Shown here one piece after another: positions 46,150 through 57,449 of a stretch of DNA of 64,000 bases. The notes beneath the pieces are model-generated. The model had not been told where the DNA came from, did not search any database, and was given only the letters and a program-made list of their open reading frames with translations. Where the stretch lies: NCBI RefSeq assembly GCF_007565055.1, contig NC_044559.1, positions 41,100,546-41,164,545 on the forward strand. Direction: 5' to 3'. This DNA comes from Rhinopithecus roxellana (Eukaryota > Chordata > Mammalia > Primates > Cercopithecidae). Made by a program: the position numbers and the translations under genes. Position 1 is the stretch's first letter; every line of letters starts with the position of its first letter.

Positions 46150-47160
46150 GCAGGTCAGGGCCCTGTTGGGCTCAGAAACTGATATTCCCAAATATGGCAC
46201 TTTGACATACTGAACTGAAGAAACGTCAAGGTCTCTCTGACCTCCCTCAGCCCACCACCATCTCTCCCAAAGAACGGAAGCTCCTTCATCTGCCTAAGAT
46301 CCAGACCCATCAAGGAGAACAACTGTTTCTTCTGCCCCTCCCTGTAAGAGTAAGATTGTAGCTACATCTGAACAGACCCTTTCACAAGATAATGTCCTAG
46401 TTAATCTCTAGTAATCCTTTATTGTCCCTCAACATGTTCCTGAATACACTCTCCCTAGTAATACCTGAATACACTCTCCCTAGTAATACCTGAATACACT
46501 CTCCCTAGTAATACTTTATTGTCCTTCAACATGTTCCTGAAAACCAGGGGTTCTCTCTAGGTCACATTGCCCACTGCATAGAAAGCCAATCACTGAGACA
46601 ATGAGTATTGCCAGGGAAGAAGTTCATTATTTTATGGATGATGTCAGCCAGAGAGACAGAAGCCAAACCTCAAATCCATGTTGTCTCTTACCAAGTTAAG
46701 GGTTTATCCAGTTGAGAAGGAAAACAGGAGGGGCAAGGAAGAGGAGGTGATAAACAGGCAGCAGGTGGTTCAATGGGTCTAGCATCTCATTTTAACCATG
46801 TACATGCTGGAAAACAGGAATTAGGGAGGGGTAAGGAGGAGGAGCTGGTCAACAGGCAGCACGTGTGTTTCACTGTACAAATGTAAGTTTCTCAAACTTC
46901 AGTTCTATGGGAATACAGCTTGTTGGAAAATTGGGCTTGTTTCAAGCAGAATTTTTCTTCTCTCCTCCCATAACCTGCTTTTCTAGGATGGAATATAAGC
47001 TTCTGAACGACGTTGAAGGTGGTAATCACTCTGTGAGTTTCCCGTGTATACATGTTAAATAAATCTGTATGCCTTTCCTCCAATTAACCCACCTTTTGTG
47101 AGTTGATTTCTCAGTGAACCCTCAGAGGGCCAAGAGGAAAGCTCTCTCTTGACCCTCACA
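46150..47160 (+). mobile_element. ERVL-type LTR with internal duplications
   Basis: GGCTCAGAAACTGATATTCC and AATATGGCACTTTGACATAC at the left, TTAAATAAATCTGTATGCC (polyadenylation-like) and TTGATTTCTCAGTGAACCCT at the right. Internal expansions: a 25-bp unit in three perfect copies (46439-46513) and a roughly 90-bp duplication (46720-46865). Family not assigned. Confidence 0.65.
46439..46513. repeat. 25-bp minisatellite, three perfect copies
   Basis: Each unit starts CCTGAATACACTCTCCCTAG. The flanking words AGTAATNCTTTATTGTCC and CAACATGTTCCTGAA occur on both sides (from 46410 and 46507), so the array sits in a larger duplication of about 97 bp. Confidence 0.95.
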
Positions 47161-47689
47161 GCTCTCAGGGGCTTCAGCATTTGTTTTAGGAGATGCACAA
47201 AAATGCCTGTGTCTGTCTGATCTTAGAGAATGTTGTGAGGAAGTGGCTCAGCTTTCCGAAAGCCAGTTTGCTGAAAATCTCTTCCTGGGGGTTGATCAAT
47301 TAGCTGAACTCCAAATGCCCCAAGAAAACAGCATTATTGTATGAAAGTTGGCAATTATTGTTTTTAAAATAACTGTTTTGTTTTGGCACATGGTGGCCTG
47401 CAAGGGGCTTATCAGAGTTCAGTTTCTGGTGAGATAGTAGAAACTCAGTACTAGTGACAATGTTGCATTTTTCCTTAGCCTTGTGCTCCCAAAACGCAGA
47501 GCTGATTGAGGAATCTCCCACCCTTTTGTGTTCTGAGAAAGGGCTAATTGTAGATGACCACTCTGCTCTTGAATATTCCAACAAATTCCAAGATGAGAGC
47601 CACCTCCACTCTTCCTTATGACCCCCATGAGAATTGAGGATGAATTTCTTGCCTACTTGCCTCTATTTAAAAATTTTTAAAATTTATTT
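47161..47689. other. No assignable feature
   Basis: No coding or repeat signal recognised. Confidence 0.5.
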
Positions 47690-47980
47690 TATTTTTTTGA
47701 GATGGAGTCTCACTCTGTTGCCCAGGCTGGAGCGCAATAGCACCGTCTTGGCTCACTGCAACCTCCCGCTTCCAGGTTCAAGCGATTCTCTTGCCTCAGC
47801 CTCCCAAGTAGCTGGGATTGGAGGTGCCTGCCACCATGCCCAGATAATTTTTGTATTTTGAGTAGAGATGGGGTTTTGCCATGTTGGCCAGACTAGTCTC
47901 GAACTTCTGACCTCAAGTGATCCGCCCACCTTGGCCTCCCAAAGTACTGGGATTATAGATGTGAGCCACCACGTCTGACC
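47690..47980 (-). mobile_element. Alu, antisense
   Basis: Both arms in reverse. CCTACTTGCCTCTA before and CCTACTTGTCTTTA after are the target duplication. Confidence 0.93.
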
Positions 47981-48054
47981 TACTTGTCTTTAGAAAATCC
48001 CAGGCCAACTTCCTTTTCTTTCAGGTGTTCCTCATTAATCAACATCTTCTTTAT

Positions 48055-48750
48055 AGTTGTAGGGGAGGGAATACTTCCTCTGTACCCTGTGAAGTTCCCA
48101 TAGTTGAGTCTGTGCAATAGATTGACAGTAGACAGATTAACAGGAGAAAAACCACTTTAATTATATGCATACACATGGGAGTCCCACAAAATGTGAGGCT
48201 CAAAAAAGGGTCAAATGATTGAAGTTTATAGAGCATCTGAGCTACAGAAAGGAAAAGAGGTCTGGGGCTTCTGGGGGTGATAGTGACACAAGTTGTGGGA
48301 AGGCGAGGGGAGGAAATGCACAACAAACCTAGGTCATCTTGTTACGTAGATAAAAAGTCTCCCAGGAAACAAAAATTATCTCTGAACAGCCCTTAAAAGA
48401 ATAGGTGATAGGCTGTGATAAAGCCTGTCTAGGCATTCAGTCTCTTCTCTTGTGATACAGTTAATCTTCCCTGGTTTTTGAGATTCTTGGGGAGGGAGCT
48501 TATGATAGTTGTATTCTTTCTGGAAAGTCTATCTTTAGGTGGATAATAGAACTTCAGAGAGAGACCCTTCCTGTGGAAATGTGGGGGAAAGAGCGGAGGG
48601 GGAAAGGGGAGAGAGACAGAGGGAGGAAGGTCAGAGAAACCTTGTTCTGAGGCCGCTTCTGGGGCCTTCCAATCTCCTGTAGCTCAAAGTACTCAGCATG
48701 CCAAAGTGCCATACTTTAGGGTATTGCTTTCTGGGTCCTAACATAGCAGT
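48055..48750 (-). mobile_element. ERVL-type LTR, antisense
   Basis: The right end (GCATGCCAAAGTGCCATACT, GGGTATTGCTTTCTGGGTCC) is the reverse of the motif at the left end of 46150. A GACAGATTAACAGGAGAAAA segment near the left is shared in type with 50610. Purine-rich patch at 48580-48640. Confidence 0.65.
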
Positions 48751-50559
48751 AGCTTGAATGAAATCACCCCCTTGATTGATCCAAGTACTCTGTCTTTTAC
48801 ACTAGACAGGCATCAGCAGAGTCTAGCAGGGGGAGGTCAGATGGGCAGGCAGGGAGTTCAGCCAACACTTCACCGGGGAGCACCCGCCAGCAGGCTCCAT
48901 GTGCAAGAGGAGGTCAGCCAGCAGTTAGTGGGCATCCAGACCAGAGGTGGACATTAACTAGAAGGACTCTCATCTTTATTTAGTCTAATAAGACCAGGTA
49001 GTGCTCTGGCTGTAGAAAAACAAAGAGCTGAGCTTTCAAACTGGCAGTACCTACAGCTGTGCCTAAGCCAAATATCTGGCAAGAAAGTGATTCTAAATAT
49101 GTTGGTTTGAAGTTAGATGTAGGAGGTACAACATTGAGAAGATGCACTGAATAGAACTTTCAACTTTATACCTAGTGATAGGTAGATACAGACTTAACCA
49201 TGTACCAATCGCATTTTTAGTTGGGAGAGAAAAAGTAGAGAGATATGTTTTTTCCTTCTGTTTAGGACAGAATTCCCTGGGCAATTGAAATGCATTTATT
49301 TGGGCTATTGCAATTGGGATATCGTTTATTGATGAGGGAATATCCCACAGAAAAGGGAGAAATTTTGGGATTTTATAAACAAGGGAGTCATTTTGGAAGG
49401 ATGGAGATGGGTCTGGAAGAGCAGCAGGGATTTCTCAACTCCTGCTGCTTACAGTGGCTTTTTCTGAGCCCAGGGCCCAGGTACAGTTGGACATTGCCAC
49501 TTCCAATCTATGTCCCTTGAAACGAAAAACTGGTTACCAGTGTTTGTTTTTCTGGTACTTCCAATTCCATGTGATGAACATCCTTCAGAAAAGTATAAAT
49601 ATTTCAACAGGGCTACTGTAATGTCTTTTTAAAAGAGTGGAACTATATTGTTCCCCAGAAACTCAGTTCTGGCATCTGTATTATCTGCCAGCAAATGAAT
49701 CCTCTGTCTCCAAATGTGTAGTGATTAAACCTTTCCCCTAATACATAATGATTTCTTTGCAAAACTAGCTTCATAATTAGCATTTCTTAGAATGAAATGA
49801 AAGTAATTATGCTTTAATTCACAAATCTTAAATGATTTTAACCAGAGTTCACATTTCTAAATTCCTAGGTGCAACACATTCAAATTCTTTGTAATTAAGA
49901 GCATTTTAATTCTCTTTGTCTCACGAGTCACCATCTCTTCAACTTGAACTTCCAGGTCATTCACAAAAAAGTTGAATTAGCCAAAGGTCCTGGATGACAA
50001 TGACTAACATATCAACGACCTGAGAGTCAACTCTGAAAGCTCAAGTCTGGCATCTCTCTTTGATGGGGATTATTTTAGCTGGGATAATTTACCACTTGGT
50101 TCATGCCATGTTGAAAATCACTCTGTCCTCATATGGCACTGATCAAACAGCTGAATGTCTCGATGCCTCTTGTAAACCCAGTTGAAAGGAGGTCCAGGGT
50201 CAGGAGACAAGCTCCACAAAGAATTTTAGATCTCATAAATGTCTCTGCTTCATTGTTCTCAGAGCAGCATGTGGGCATTGGAGCAAGCTCGCTGGCTGTT
50301 AGGTCCTGAGGCCTCAGCAATCCTTCAGAACTCCACTCTTGTGACCAAAAAAGATAGTGAGAATGAATAATGCACAGCATAAGAAAACTCTGGACTTCTC
50401 AGGGGAGAGAGCACAAGTCCAGAGAAGATAAAATTCCATTTATATTTAAAACAGAACAAATGTTTAACCAGCAGTTTAATGCATTCATCTGCAGTGGGTA
50501 AGATGCTGTAGCAGAGGTGAAGAAGCCCAAATACTGGTATAAGAGAGGAAGAAATAATT
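48751..50559. other. No assignable feature
   Basis: 1.8 kb with no recognised repeat or credible gene. Confidence 0.45.
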
Positions 50560-51515
50560 TTCCCCCAACCTTTCTCTTACCTGGAACAGACCCCTATAAC
50601 AAAAAACAGGTTAACAAGAGAAAAGCAGAAGTTTATTAATATGTATGCCTCATGTATTCATGGGAGATACCAGGGAAAAATGAGTAAATCTCAAAGAGGT
50701 GCCTTACGACTCTGGGCTATACAGCATCCTTCAACAAAAACAACACATTTTGGGGGATGTGACAAGACAAAGAGAAAGGACCTTGATACACATTTTCTAG
50801 GGAATACGACACAGCCATAAAAAGAATGAAATCATGTCTTTTGCGATAACGTGGATGCAGCTGGAGGCCATTATCCTAAGCAAATCAATACAGGAACAGA
50901 AAACTGAACAATGTATGTTCTCACTTAGAAGTGGGAGCTAAACACTGGGTACACATAGACAGAAAGAGGGGAAAAATAGACGCCAAGGCCTACTTGATGG
51001 TGGAAGGTGGGTGGAGGGTGAGGGTAAAAAAATGACCTATTGGGTACTATGCCTATTACCTGGTGTCAAAATCGTTTGTGTACCAAACTCCAGTGACACA
51101 CAATTTACCCATGTGACAAACTTGCACATGTACCCTTTGAACCAAAAATAAAAGCTGAAATTAAAAAAAGAAAGAAAACGGATCTTGAGTCTTTATGAGC
51201 TGGAAGTTGTGGGAAAGAAAATAAATGAGAAATGAATGATAGATAAAGGCTGGTTAGTAAAGTTTGTTGGGTAGATTCCTCTGATGTCATCTCTAAGCTG
51301 ATAAGGGTCTAAAGTTGTCTTTGGTGATCAACCTTTGTCCTTCCTGGTAGAGAGGGAAGGAGGGACATCTTTATGAATTTATGTCCTGCTTTAAGGCAGA
51401 AAATGAGAGGTAAGAGAAGACTTCCCTCATCTGTTGATTCTCAGTTGCCTTTGGCTCAAAATAATCCTTATACCAAAGTGGCATATTTTGGGGTGGCATG
51501 TTCTGGTCTCCAATA
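50560..51515 (-). mobile_element. ERVL-type LTR, antisense, split by an L1
   Basis: 50560-50789 (CAGGTTAACAAGAGAAAAGC, AGTTTATTAATATGTATGCC) and 51171-51515 (CCAAAGTGGCATATTTTGGG, GGCATGTTCTGGTCTCC) are one LTR. It is related to 48055-48750 and 46150-47160. Confidence 0.65.
50790..51170 (+). mobile_element. 5'-truncated L1 3' end
   Basis: ORF2 C-terminal region (ATACGACACAGCCATAAAAA, TATGTTCTCACTTAGAAGTG) and 3'UTR to CAAAAATAAAAGCTGAAATT plus an A-tail. AAAGGACCTTGA before and AAACGGATCTTGA after are a decayed target duplication. Confidence 0.9.
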
Positions 51516-51589
51516 CTGGCCTCAGCCTTCTTGAGGCCATGCTGAAAGTGCTTGGCATTAGCTTACTTCTATTTTTGCATAAACACTGT

Positions 51590-51735
51590 GGAGTGAGTGA
51601 GTTTTACCAATTTTATATCCATATGAGGAAACTGAGGCTCAGAGAGGTTAGGTCACCTGCCCAAGACCATGTACTTAGTAAGGGGCATAACTGGGACTAG
51701 ATCCTAGGTCCCTCTGACTCTAAATTGCATGGTAA
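51590..51735 (-). mobile_element. MIR element, antisense
   Basis: GAGGAAACTGAGGCTCAGAG, GTCACCTGCCCAAGACCATG, TAACTGGGACTAGATCC. Confidence 0.9.
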
Positions 51736-51976
51736 CTGGCCTGTTGACCAGTATCTACAGTTGGGCTATAGTATCTACAGTTGGACTGGGAAGATAAGAT
51801 ATGGTAATATGAAAAAGTAACCAATAGTTTACTGACTATATAATAAGTACCAGGAGAGTTTAAAGTGGGGAGATAGCCTTGGCTGGGGGAGATGGTGACA
51901 TAAAGCATTCTTCAGGGGGTATCTGCATTGGGCTTAATAATAGGAACAGAGTCAAATGTCCTCTGTGGGGGAAGAC
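51736..51976. other. No assignable feature
   Basis: A short repeated word (AGTATCTACAGTTGG, about 51750 and 51771) is the only structure. Confidence 0.5.
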
Positions 51977-52155
51977 AGTGATTTTCATATTTAAACCTGC
52001 ATTAGAATCACCTGAAGTGCTTATCAAAACACAGACTACTCTGATTTAGTAAGTCTTGGATGAAGACTTAGAATTTGCATTTCTAGTGAATTATTATGTG
52101 ATGCTGATGCTGCTTGTCCAGGGACCATACTTTGAGAATCACTGCTCTAAGCAAA
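51977..52155 (+). mobile_element. MER5A (hAT-Charlie) element
   Basis: CAGTGATTTTCATATTTAAA start, AATCACCTGAAGTGCTTATC, GATGCTGATGCTGCTTGTCC, CTTTGAGAATCACTG end. Full length, non-autonomous. Confidence 0.93.
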
Positions 52156-52439
52156 GGAAAAAAAAAAAAAGTAGAATTATAGGGTATGTTTGGGAGCCAG
52201 TAATTTGGCTAGTTGCATTCCAGTGGAGGGTTTGTGCAAGCCAGAGTATTATGGAGATGAGGCTGGAAAAGTAGTTTAGAGCAAATACATTCTGTCACCT
52301 TTAAAGAAATAGTTTTATTATTGAAAAAAATCAAGAAACTGTGTTCAACTATAGAGAATTTCAGTTCATATGCTGTATGGGAAAAATGCGTTTCTCGCTC
52401 TTGTAGATTGCATTATTGGCCCCTAGGTTTACCCTTCCC
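52156..52439. other. No assignable feature
   Basis: No repeat or coding signal recognised. Confidence 0.5.
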
Positions 52440-52797
52440 TATATCGTGCATTCCGTCCATGACTTTGCCCCTTGACTTTGGGTTTAATCTATGTGTGTTG
52501 TTTGGGCAACAGAATGAGGCAGAAGTGATGGTGTCAAGTCCAAACCTAGGCTAAGTGACTTTGTGGGTTTCCACCTGACTTCTTGTGCCTGGGCCATCAC
52601 CATGAGGAGACTGTGCCTCAGTTGGTCCACTAGTCCAGGGAAGATGAGTGACACATGGAGCAGAGCCATCCCTGCTGAGCCTAGACTAGACTAGTCACCC
52701 CCTACCTCCAGGTGCATGAGAAAGAACAACTGATTGTTGTTTTAAGCCACTGAGTTTTGTGATGGTTTGTTTACTCAGAAATAAGCTACTGATACCT
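52440..52797 (+). mobile_element. MLT1-type MaLR LTR (later-letter subfamily)
   Basis: GGCCATCACCATGAGGAGAC, GACACATGGAGCAGAGCCAT, GTTGTTTTAAGCCACTGAGT, AAGCTACTGATACC. Confidence 0.8.
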
Positions 52798-53636
52798 CTC
52801 CTTTAAAACACTTACAATGATTTGAATGTATGTATTTTAGGCTGTCTAATCACAACACCAAATTCATTATTCATTTTTCTTTTTATAAATAATCATAAGT
52901 GAAAGTTGTTATGCTTACAAAGCCATGATAATCTTTTGCAAAATGCCAAGTACCTCACCCAGACAGTTCCTTTTTAAGAAGATCTACTGCAGCCTCAGGG
53001 CTTTTTTTGTATCTTTCTCTGTGGTTTCCTGAATTTTAGGCTCAGGCAGAGCCCCTTCACTTGCCTGGGACTTATTATTCTTGAAGGATCTAATGAGCAG
53101 CCCATTATGCTGTCAGTTCATTGATTAAGAATGTCTTCAGCATGAGAGAAGATCATTGTTACGGAAATTTCCCTGCTCCAATCTATTTTTCCTAATAAAC
53201 TGGGTGCAAATGAGAACCTGAGCTTGAGGAGAGAGAAGAGTGAGCTGTTAGACCAAGCCATAAATCCAGGCCAAAGAGTGGGTTAGCATTTATAAAACAT
53301 TGCACTTTAATTTTTCATAAATATTGTTCTGTTGATTTACCACTTAGATCCTTGGCTTGAACCCATTTTGGTTCCTATGAGAGAAACTGGGGGGCTCCTT
53401 GGGGCTACTGGGCAACATGGTTTATTCTAGAAGCAAAAGGAACTTCATGCATTCTCTGTTCTTGTTAACAAGTCTCTACAACCTGACCTTTCATGAGAGT
53501 GTAATGTCACTGGTTTGCCACTTTGCTACCTATGTGGGCCCTGAATAGCTGAGTGAAGTGGAGCCTTTGGAGCTGTGATCTTCATAGACTGCACTTTACG
53601 CCAGTGGCTGTTGTGTCCAAGTATCCAAACATAGAT
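52798..53636. other. No assignable feature
   Basis: No repeat or coding signal recognised. Confidence 0.5.
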
Positions 53637-53878
53637 GTCAGGGGTTTGAGATCAGTTTGGGCAACACGGTGAGCCCCCATCTCTACCAAAAATGCAAAAG
53701 TTAGCTAGGCATGGTGGTGCACGCCTGTAATCCCAGCTACTTGGGGGGCTGAGGCATGAGAATTGCTTGAACCTGGGAGGCGGAGGTTGCAGTGAGCTGA
53801 GATCGTGCCATTGCACTCTAGCCTGGGTGACACAGAGAGATCCTGTCTCAAAAAAAAAAAAAAAAAAAAAAAAAAAAA
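53637..53878 (+). mobile_element. 5'-truncated Alu
   Basis: Begins inside the left arm (TCAGGGGTTTGAGATCAG), with a complete right arm and a 29-nt A-tail. Confidence 0.93.
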
Positions 53879-54125
53879 GCATATATATTTGATCTTTGTC
53901 CCCAGTTCCTGGCACATAGCTCCAAAAGACTCTGGTAATCTCTAGAATGATATGTTAAGGACATGACTGGTGGCTGGGTTCCCCTACACAGCTTCAGGAT
54001 AGGGGCTGGTCACCAGAAAGACCAAGGCATGGTTAGAGGACTGAAACTTTCAGTCCTACTCTCCTGACCTCTGGGGAGGGGAGAGGGGCTGCAGGTTAAG
54101 TTCAATCACCAATGTATAATAAATT

Positions 54126-54425
54126 GGCCGGGCGCGGTGGCTCACGCCTGTAATCCCAGCACTTTTGGAGGCCGAGATGGGTGGATCATGAGATCAGGAG
54201 ATCGAGGCCATCCTGGCTAACATGGTGAAACCCTGTCTCTCTACTAAAAATACAAAAAAAAAAAAAAAAAAAAAATCCGGGCATAGTGGTGGGTGCCTGT
54301 AGTCCCAGCTACTCGGGAGGCTGAGGCAGGAGAATGGCATGAACCCGGGAGGCGGAGCGGAGCCTGCAGTGAGCCGAGATCACACCACTGTACTCCAGCC
54401 TGGGCGACAGTGCGAGACTCCGTCT

Positions 54426-54466
<41 letters not shown>
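54126..54466 (+). mobile_element. Alu, sense, AluY-like
   Basis: Full length, long linker A-run (54252-54274), 40-nt A-tail, and a small GCGGAGCGGAGC duplication in the right arm. CpGs are partly preserved. Confidence 0.94.
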
Positions 54467-54470
<4 letters not shown>

Positions 54471-54884
54471 GCCTGTGTCATGAAACTTCCATAAAAATCT
54501 CTAAACAATGGGGTTTGGGGAGCTGGGCTGGTGACTATATGGAGGTGCTGGGAGGGTGGCGTGCCCAGAGAGTGCATGGAAACTCTGCATCCATTTCCCA
54601 TACTTTGCCCCATGCATCTCTTCCTTTTGGCTCTTCCTAGATTGTATTCTTGATAATGAACTCTTAAAAGCAAGTTGTGACTTCTGAGGTCTGAGAGCTG
54701 TTCTATCAAATTATCTAAGCTGATGAGGGGTTTGTGGGAACCCCCGATTTATAGCCAAGTTGGACAGAAGTTCTGGAAACCTGAGGACCCAACACTTATG
54801 AGTGGCATCGGGAGTAAGATCAGTCTCATGAGACTGAGTCCTTAAACCTGTGGAATCTGACACTATCTCTGGGTAGTTAGTTCA

Positions 54885-54909
54885 GAATTGAATTGAATTG
54901 AATTGAATT
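54885..54909. repeat. (GAATT)5
   Basis: Five perfect GAATT units at the LTR end, an expansion of a GAATTGAATT motif probably native to this LTR. Confidence 0.95.
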
Positions 54910-55060
54910 ACAGGATGTGATACCACACCTAGCTAATTTATTTAGAAATAGGGTCTCCCTATGTTGCCCAGGCTGGTCTTAGACTTCTAGGCTCAAGCGA
55001 TCCTCCTGCTTTTGACTCCCAAAGTGTTGGAATTACGGGTGTGAGCCACCGCGCCCAGCC
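54910..55060 (-). mobile_element. Partial Alu, antisense
   Basis: About one arm: GATACCACACCTAGCTAATT to GAGCCACCGCGCCCAGCC. No T-run at its left edge. Confidence 0.88.
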
Positions 55061-55061
55061 T

Positions 55062-55140
55062 AGAATTTGTATTTCTAACAAGTTCTCAGGTCACGCTGAT
55101 GCTGCTGGTCTGCTGCATCACTTCAAAAAACACGGTTCTA
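55062..55140 (+). mobile_element. MER5A fragment
   Basis: AATTTGTATTTCTAACAAGT, then CAGGTCACGCTGATGCTGCT, the 3' half of a MER5-type element. Confidence 0.8.
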
Positions 55141-55592
55141 CCTGCCTTTTCAATTCTTTCCCAAAATTCCTTATCGCTCAGTTCCCTGAACTGTTGTCTT
55201 CCCTTTCTCACAGGTGTTGTCCATCTCTGATGGTGCAAACCCTCATTCCACTGCCTCTTTTACTTCCAACAGACTCTGAGCCGGCCTCTCTCAGCAAGTG
55301 TGTGTGGGGCAACGGCCTTGACAGAAAGCATTTTTCTTCTCTGTGCAAAGCACATGCCAAATAACTGAAATACAGCGAAATGTATGGTATTTCTGCTTGA
55401 AAGTATAAATGATACATTTACGATATTTCAGGGGATTGAAAATATAAAAGAGAAGTGAAGGGTCAACCTTGTCCCCCAAAAGTTTGGCCCTTGCCTAGCT
55501 CCTGGGAGGTAACCTCCAAACCTGTGGAACATCCTGCTTGGGAAGAATGTCTTGTTTACCTTGAGTCATACCAGATAGTCTGTGTTAACAGT
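55141..55592. other. No assignable feature
   Basis: No repeat or coding signal recognised. Confidence 0.5.
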
Positions 55593-56247
55593 GTGTCTTA
55601 GTCTGCTTGGGCTGCTGTTATGGGCACGGCACCCGGCTGCGCTCCTTGCAGCCTGGGGCAGGGGCTCCAGGTCCTCACTGGGCCTAGGCCAGCAGCGAGG
55701 CAGGGATGACGTTGCCGTGAGCTCCCGCTGTAGTCCTGGCCCTCAGGGGTGGTCTGGAGCTCCCCCTTGTCCATAGCACGACCCAGCCTGGCCCCATCAT
55801 GGCAGCCCCCAGGGTGGTGGGCTTGGGGTGGGAGGGGCTGTTTGCCTCCTCCCTGTGTCTTCCCTGCAGCAGCCCACATGATGGCAGTGGCTGCATGAGA
55901 CGGCCTGCTGCTGCTATCACTGCTACAACAAAATGTCTTAGACTGGGTAACTTACAAAGAACAGAATTTGTTGCTCACATTCTAGAGGTTTAAGATCAAG
56001 GCACCAGCAGATCCACTGTCTGGCAAGGACTCTCTGCTTCATAAACAGCACCTTGCCGCTGTGTTCTTCCATGGCAGAAGGGGTGGAAAGGCTCCCTCAA
56101 GCCTCTTTTATGAGGGAACTAATCCCATTCATGAGGGTGGAGAGCTAATCACTTCCTAAAGGCTCTGAGTCTTAATACTATCACGTTGGGGATTAAGTTT
56201 CAACATATGCATTTTGAGGGAACAAGCATTGAGACCAAAGCACAGCA
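55593..56247 (-). mobile_element. MSTD/MLT1-type MaLR LTR split by a GC-rich insert
   Basis: 55593-55621 (GTGTCTTAGTCTGCTTGGGC) and about 55912-56247 (TACAACAAAATGTCTTAGAC, GGACTCTCTGCTTCATAAAC, CACGTTGGGGATTAAGTTTC) are one antisense LTR. Confidence 0.85.
55622..55911. other. GC-rich insert of unknown origin inside the LTR
   Basis: About 290 bp, visibly around two-thirds GC, with several CpGs. It is flanked by CTGCTGTTAT / CTGCTGCTAT, possibly a target duplication. Both strands have open frames over most of it, as expected in GC-rich DNA, and no known protein is recognised. No A-tail. It could be a retrocopy fragment, a templated insertion, or an exon-like piece from elsewhere. Confidence 0.6.
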
Positions 56248-56269
56248 TGATTTGCGGTGGTGGTCTTGG

Positions 56270-56665
56270 GCTACATAGTATGGGTTTGACTTCTGGAGGG
56301 GCTAGAGACTAAGGCCAGCCACACAGCCAGTCAACCATGTCTTCACCACTGAGCCGCGGTAAAATTCCCGGATACCAAGACTCCGCCGAGCGTCCCTGGA
56401 TGTGAATACCTTGTGTGCATCGCCATACATCATTGCTGAGGGGAGTAAGTGTTGTCTGCGTGACTGTCCTGGGAGAGCACACCTGGAAGCTCATGCCTGG
56501 TCTCCACTGGATTCTACCTCGTGCATCTTCTTTCTTTGTTGATTTTAATCTGTATCCTTTCACTTTGATAAACTAGAATCACGAGTGTAAGGATTTTTTT
56601 GAGTTATTTGAATCCTAGCAAAAAATTAAACCCAAGAGCCGTCTTAGGGACCCCCCCAGACTGCC
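56270..56665 (+). mobile_element. LTR-like fragment
   Basis: TTTTAATCTGTATCCTTTCA followed by CTTTGATAAACTAGAATCAC, and AACCCAAGAGCCGTCTTAGG, resemble the polyadenylation end of an ERV LTR related to the one at 53945. Confidence 0.5.
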
Positions 56666-57017
56666 ACAATAAACATATGCGATAAGCAATTACCAAAGAT
56701 ATCATGTGTCAAGTGCTAAGAAGAGGAAGTAGTTTCACATGCGCTGTTGAAGGAAGACAATCTTTGTCAGAGGGACCAAGGGAGGCTCTTGGAGGAGAGA
56801 AGACTTGAGTTATTCTTAAAGGATGGGTAAAATTAAAACAGTAAAAAAAAAACAAAACAAAACAAACAAACAAAAAACCCTAAAATGTTATGTTCCTAAA
56901 AAAGTTTTGATAAAAATTATGGAGAAAAACTTGGAAATCATCATAACCCTAATTCTAAAAACCATGACCAATTTAATATGTTATTGAAGTTTCTTTTGGT
57001 CTTTTTCAAATGTGCAT
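56666..57017. other. No assignable feature
   Basis: Contains an A-rich (AAAAC)n-like patch at 56842-56878. Confidence 0.5.
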
Positions 57018-57441
57018 ATGTATAAGTCCATTCTTACAATGCTAAAAAGAAATACCTGAGACTGGGTAATTTATAAAGAAAGGAGGTTTAATTGGCTCAT
57101 GATCCTGAAAGCTGTACAGGAAGCATGGTGCTGGCATCTGCTCAGCTTCTGGGAAAGTCTCAGAAAACTTATAATCATGGTGGAAGGCTAAGCGGGAGCT
57201 GGCACTTTGCATGGCTGGAGCAGGAGGAAGAGAAAGAGAGGGGAGGTGCTACACACTTTTTAAACAACCAGATCTCACGAGAACTCACTTTTGCAGGGAC
57301 AGTACCAAGGGGGATGATGCTAAACCATTCATGAGAAATCCACTGCCATGATCCAGTCACTTCCCACCAGACGCCGCCTCCAACATTGAAGATTACAATT
57401 CAGCATGAGATTTGGCGGGAACACAGATCCAAACCATATCA
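57018..57441 (-). mobile_element. MST/THE1-class MaLR LTR
   Basis: Antisense, near full length: ATAAGTCCATTCTTACAATG, GAGACTGGGTAATTTATAAA, AGATCTCACGAGAACTCAC, GATCCAAACCATATCA. Same subfamily as 18837-19271. Confidence 0.9.
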
Positions 57442-57449
57442 GCATATAG

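Larger units (their letters stand above)
53945..54909 (+). mobile_element. ERV-type LTR, family unassigned, split by an Alu
   Basis: 53945-54125 and 54467-54909. Landmarks: ATGCCTGTGTCATGAAACTT, GGAGGTGCTGGGAGGGTGGC, GGGAACCCCCGATTTATAGC, AACCTGTGGAATCTGACACT, then a GAATT array. The layout is a familiar primate LTR whose name I cannot fix. Confidence 0.6.

Noticed and set aside
46439..46513. CRISPR or regulatory repeat array
   Set aside because: The units are directly adjacent with no spacers. It is a three-copy minisatellite in an LTR.
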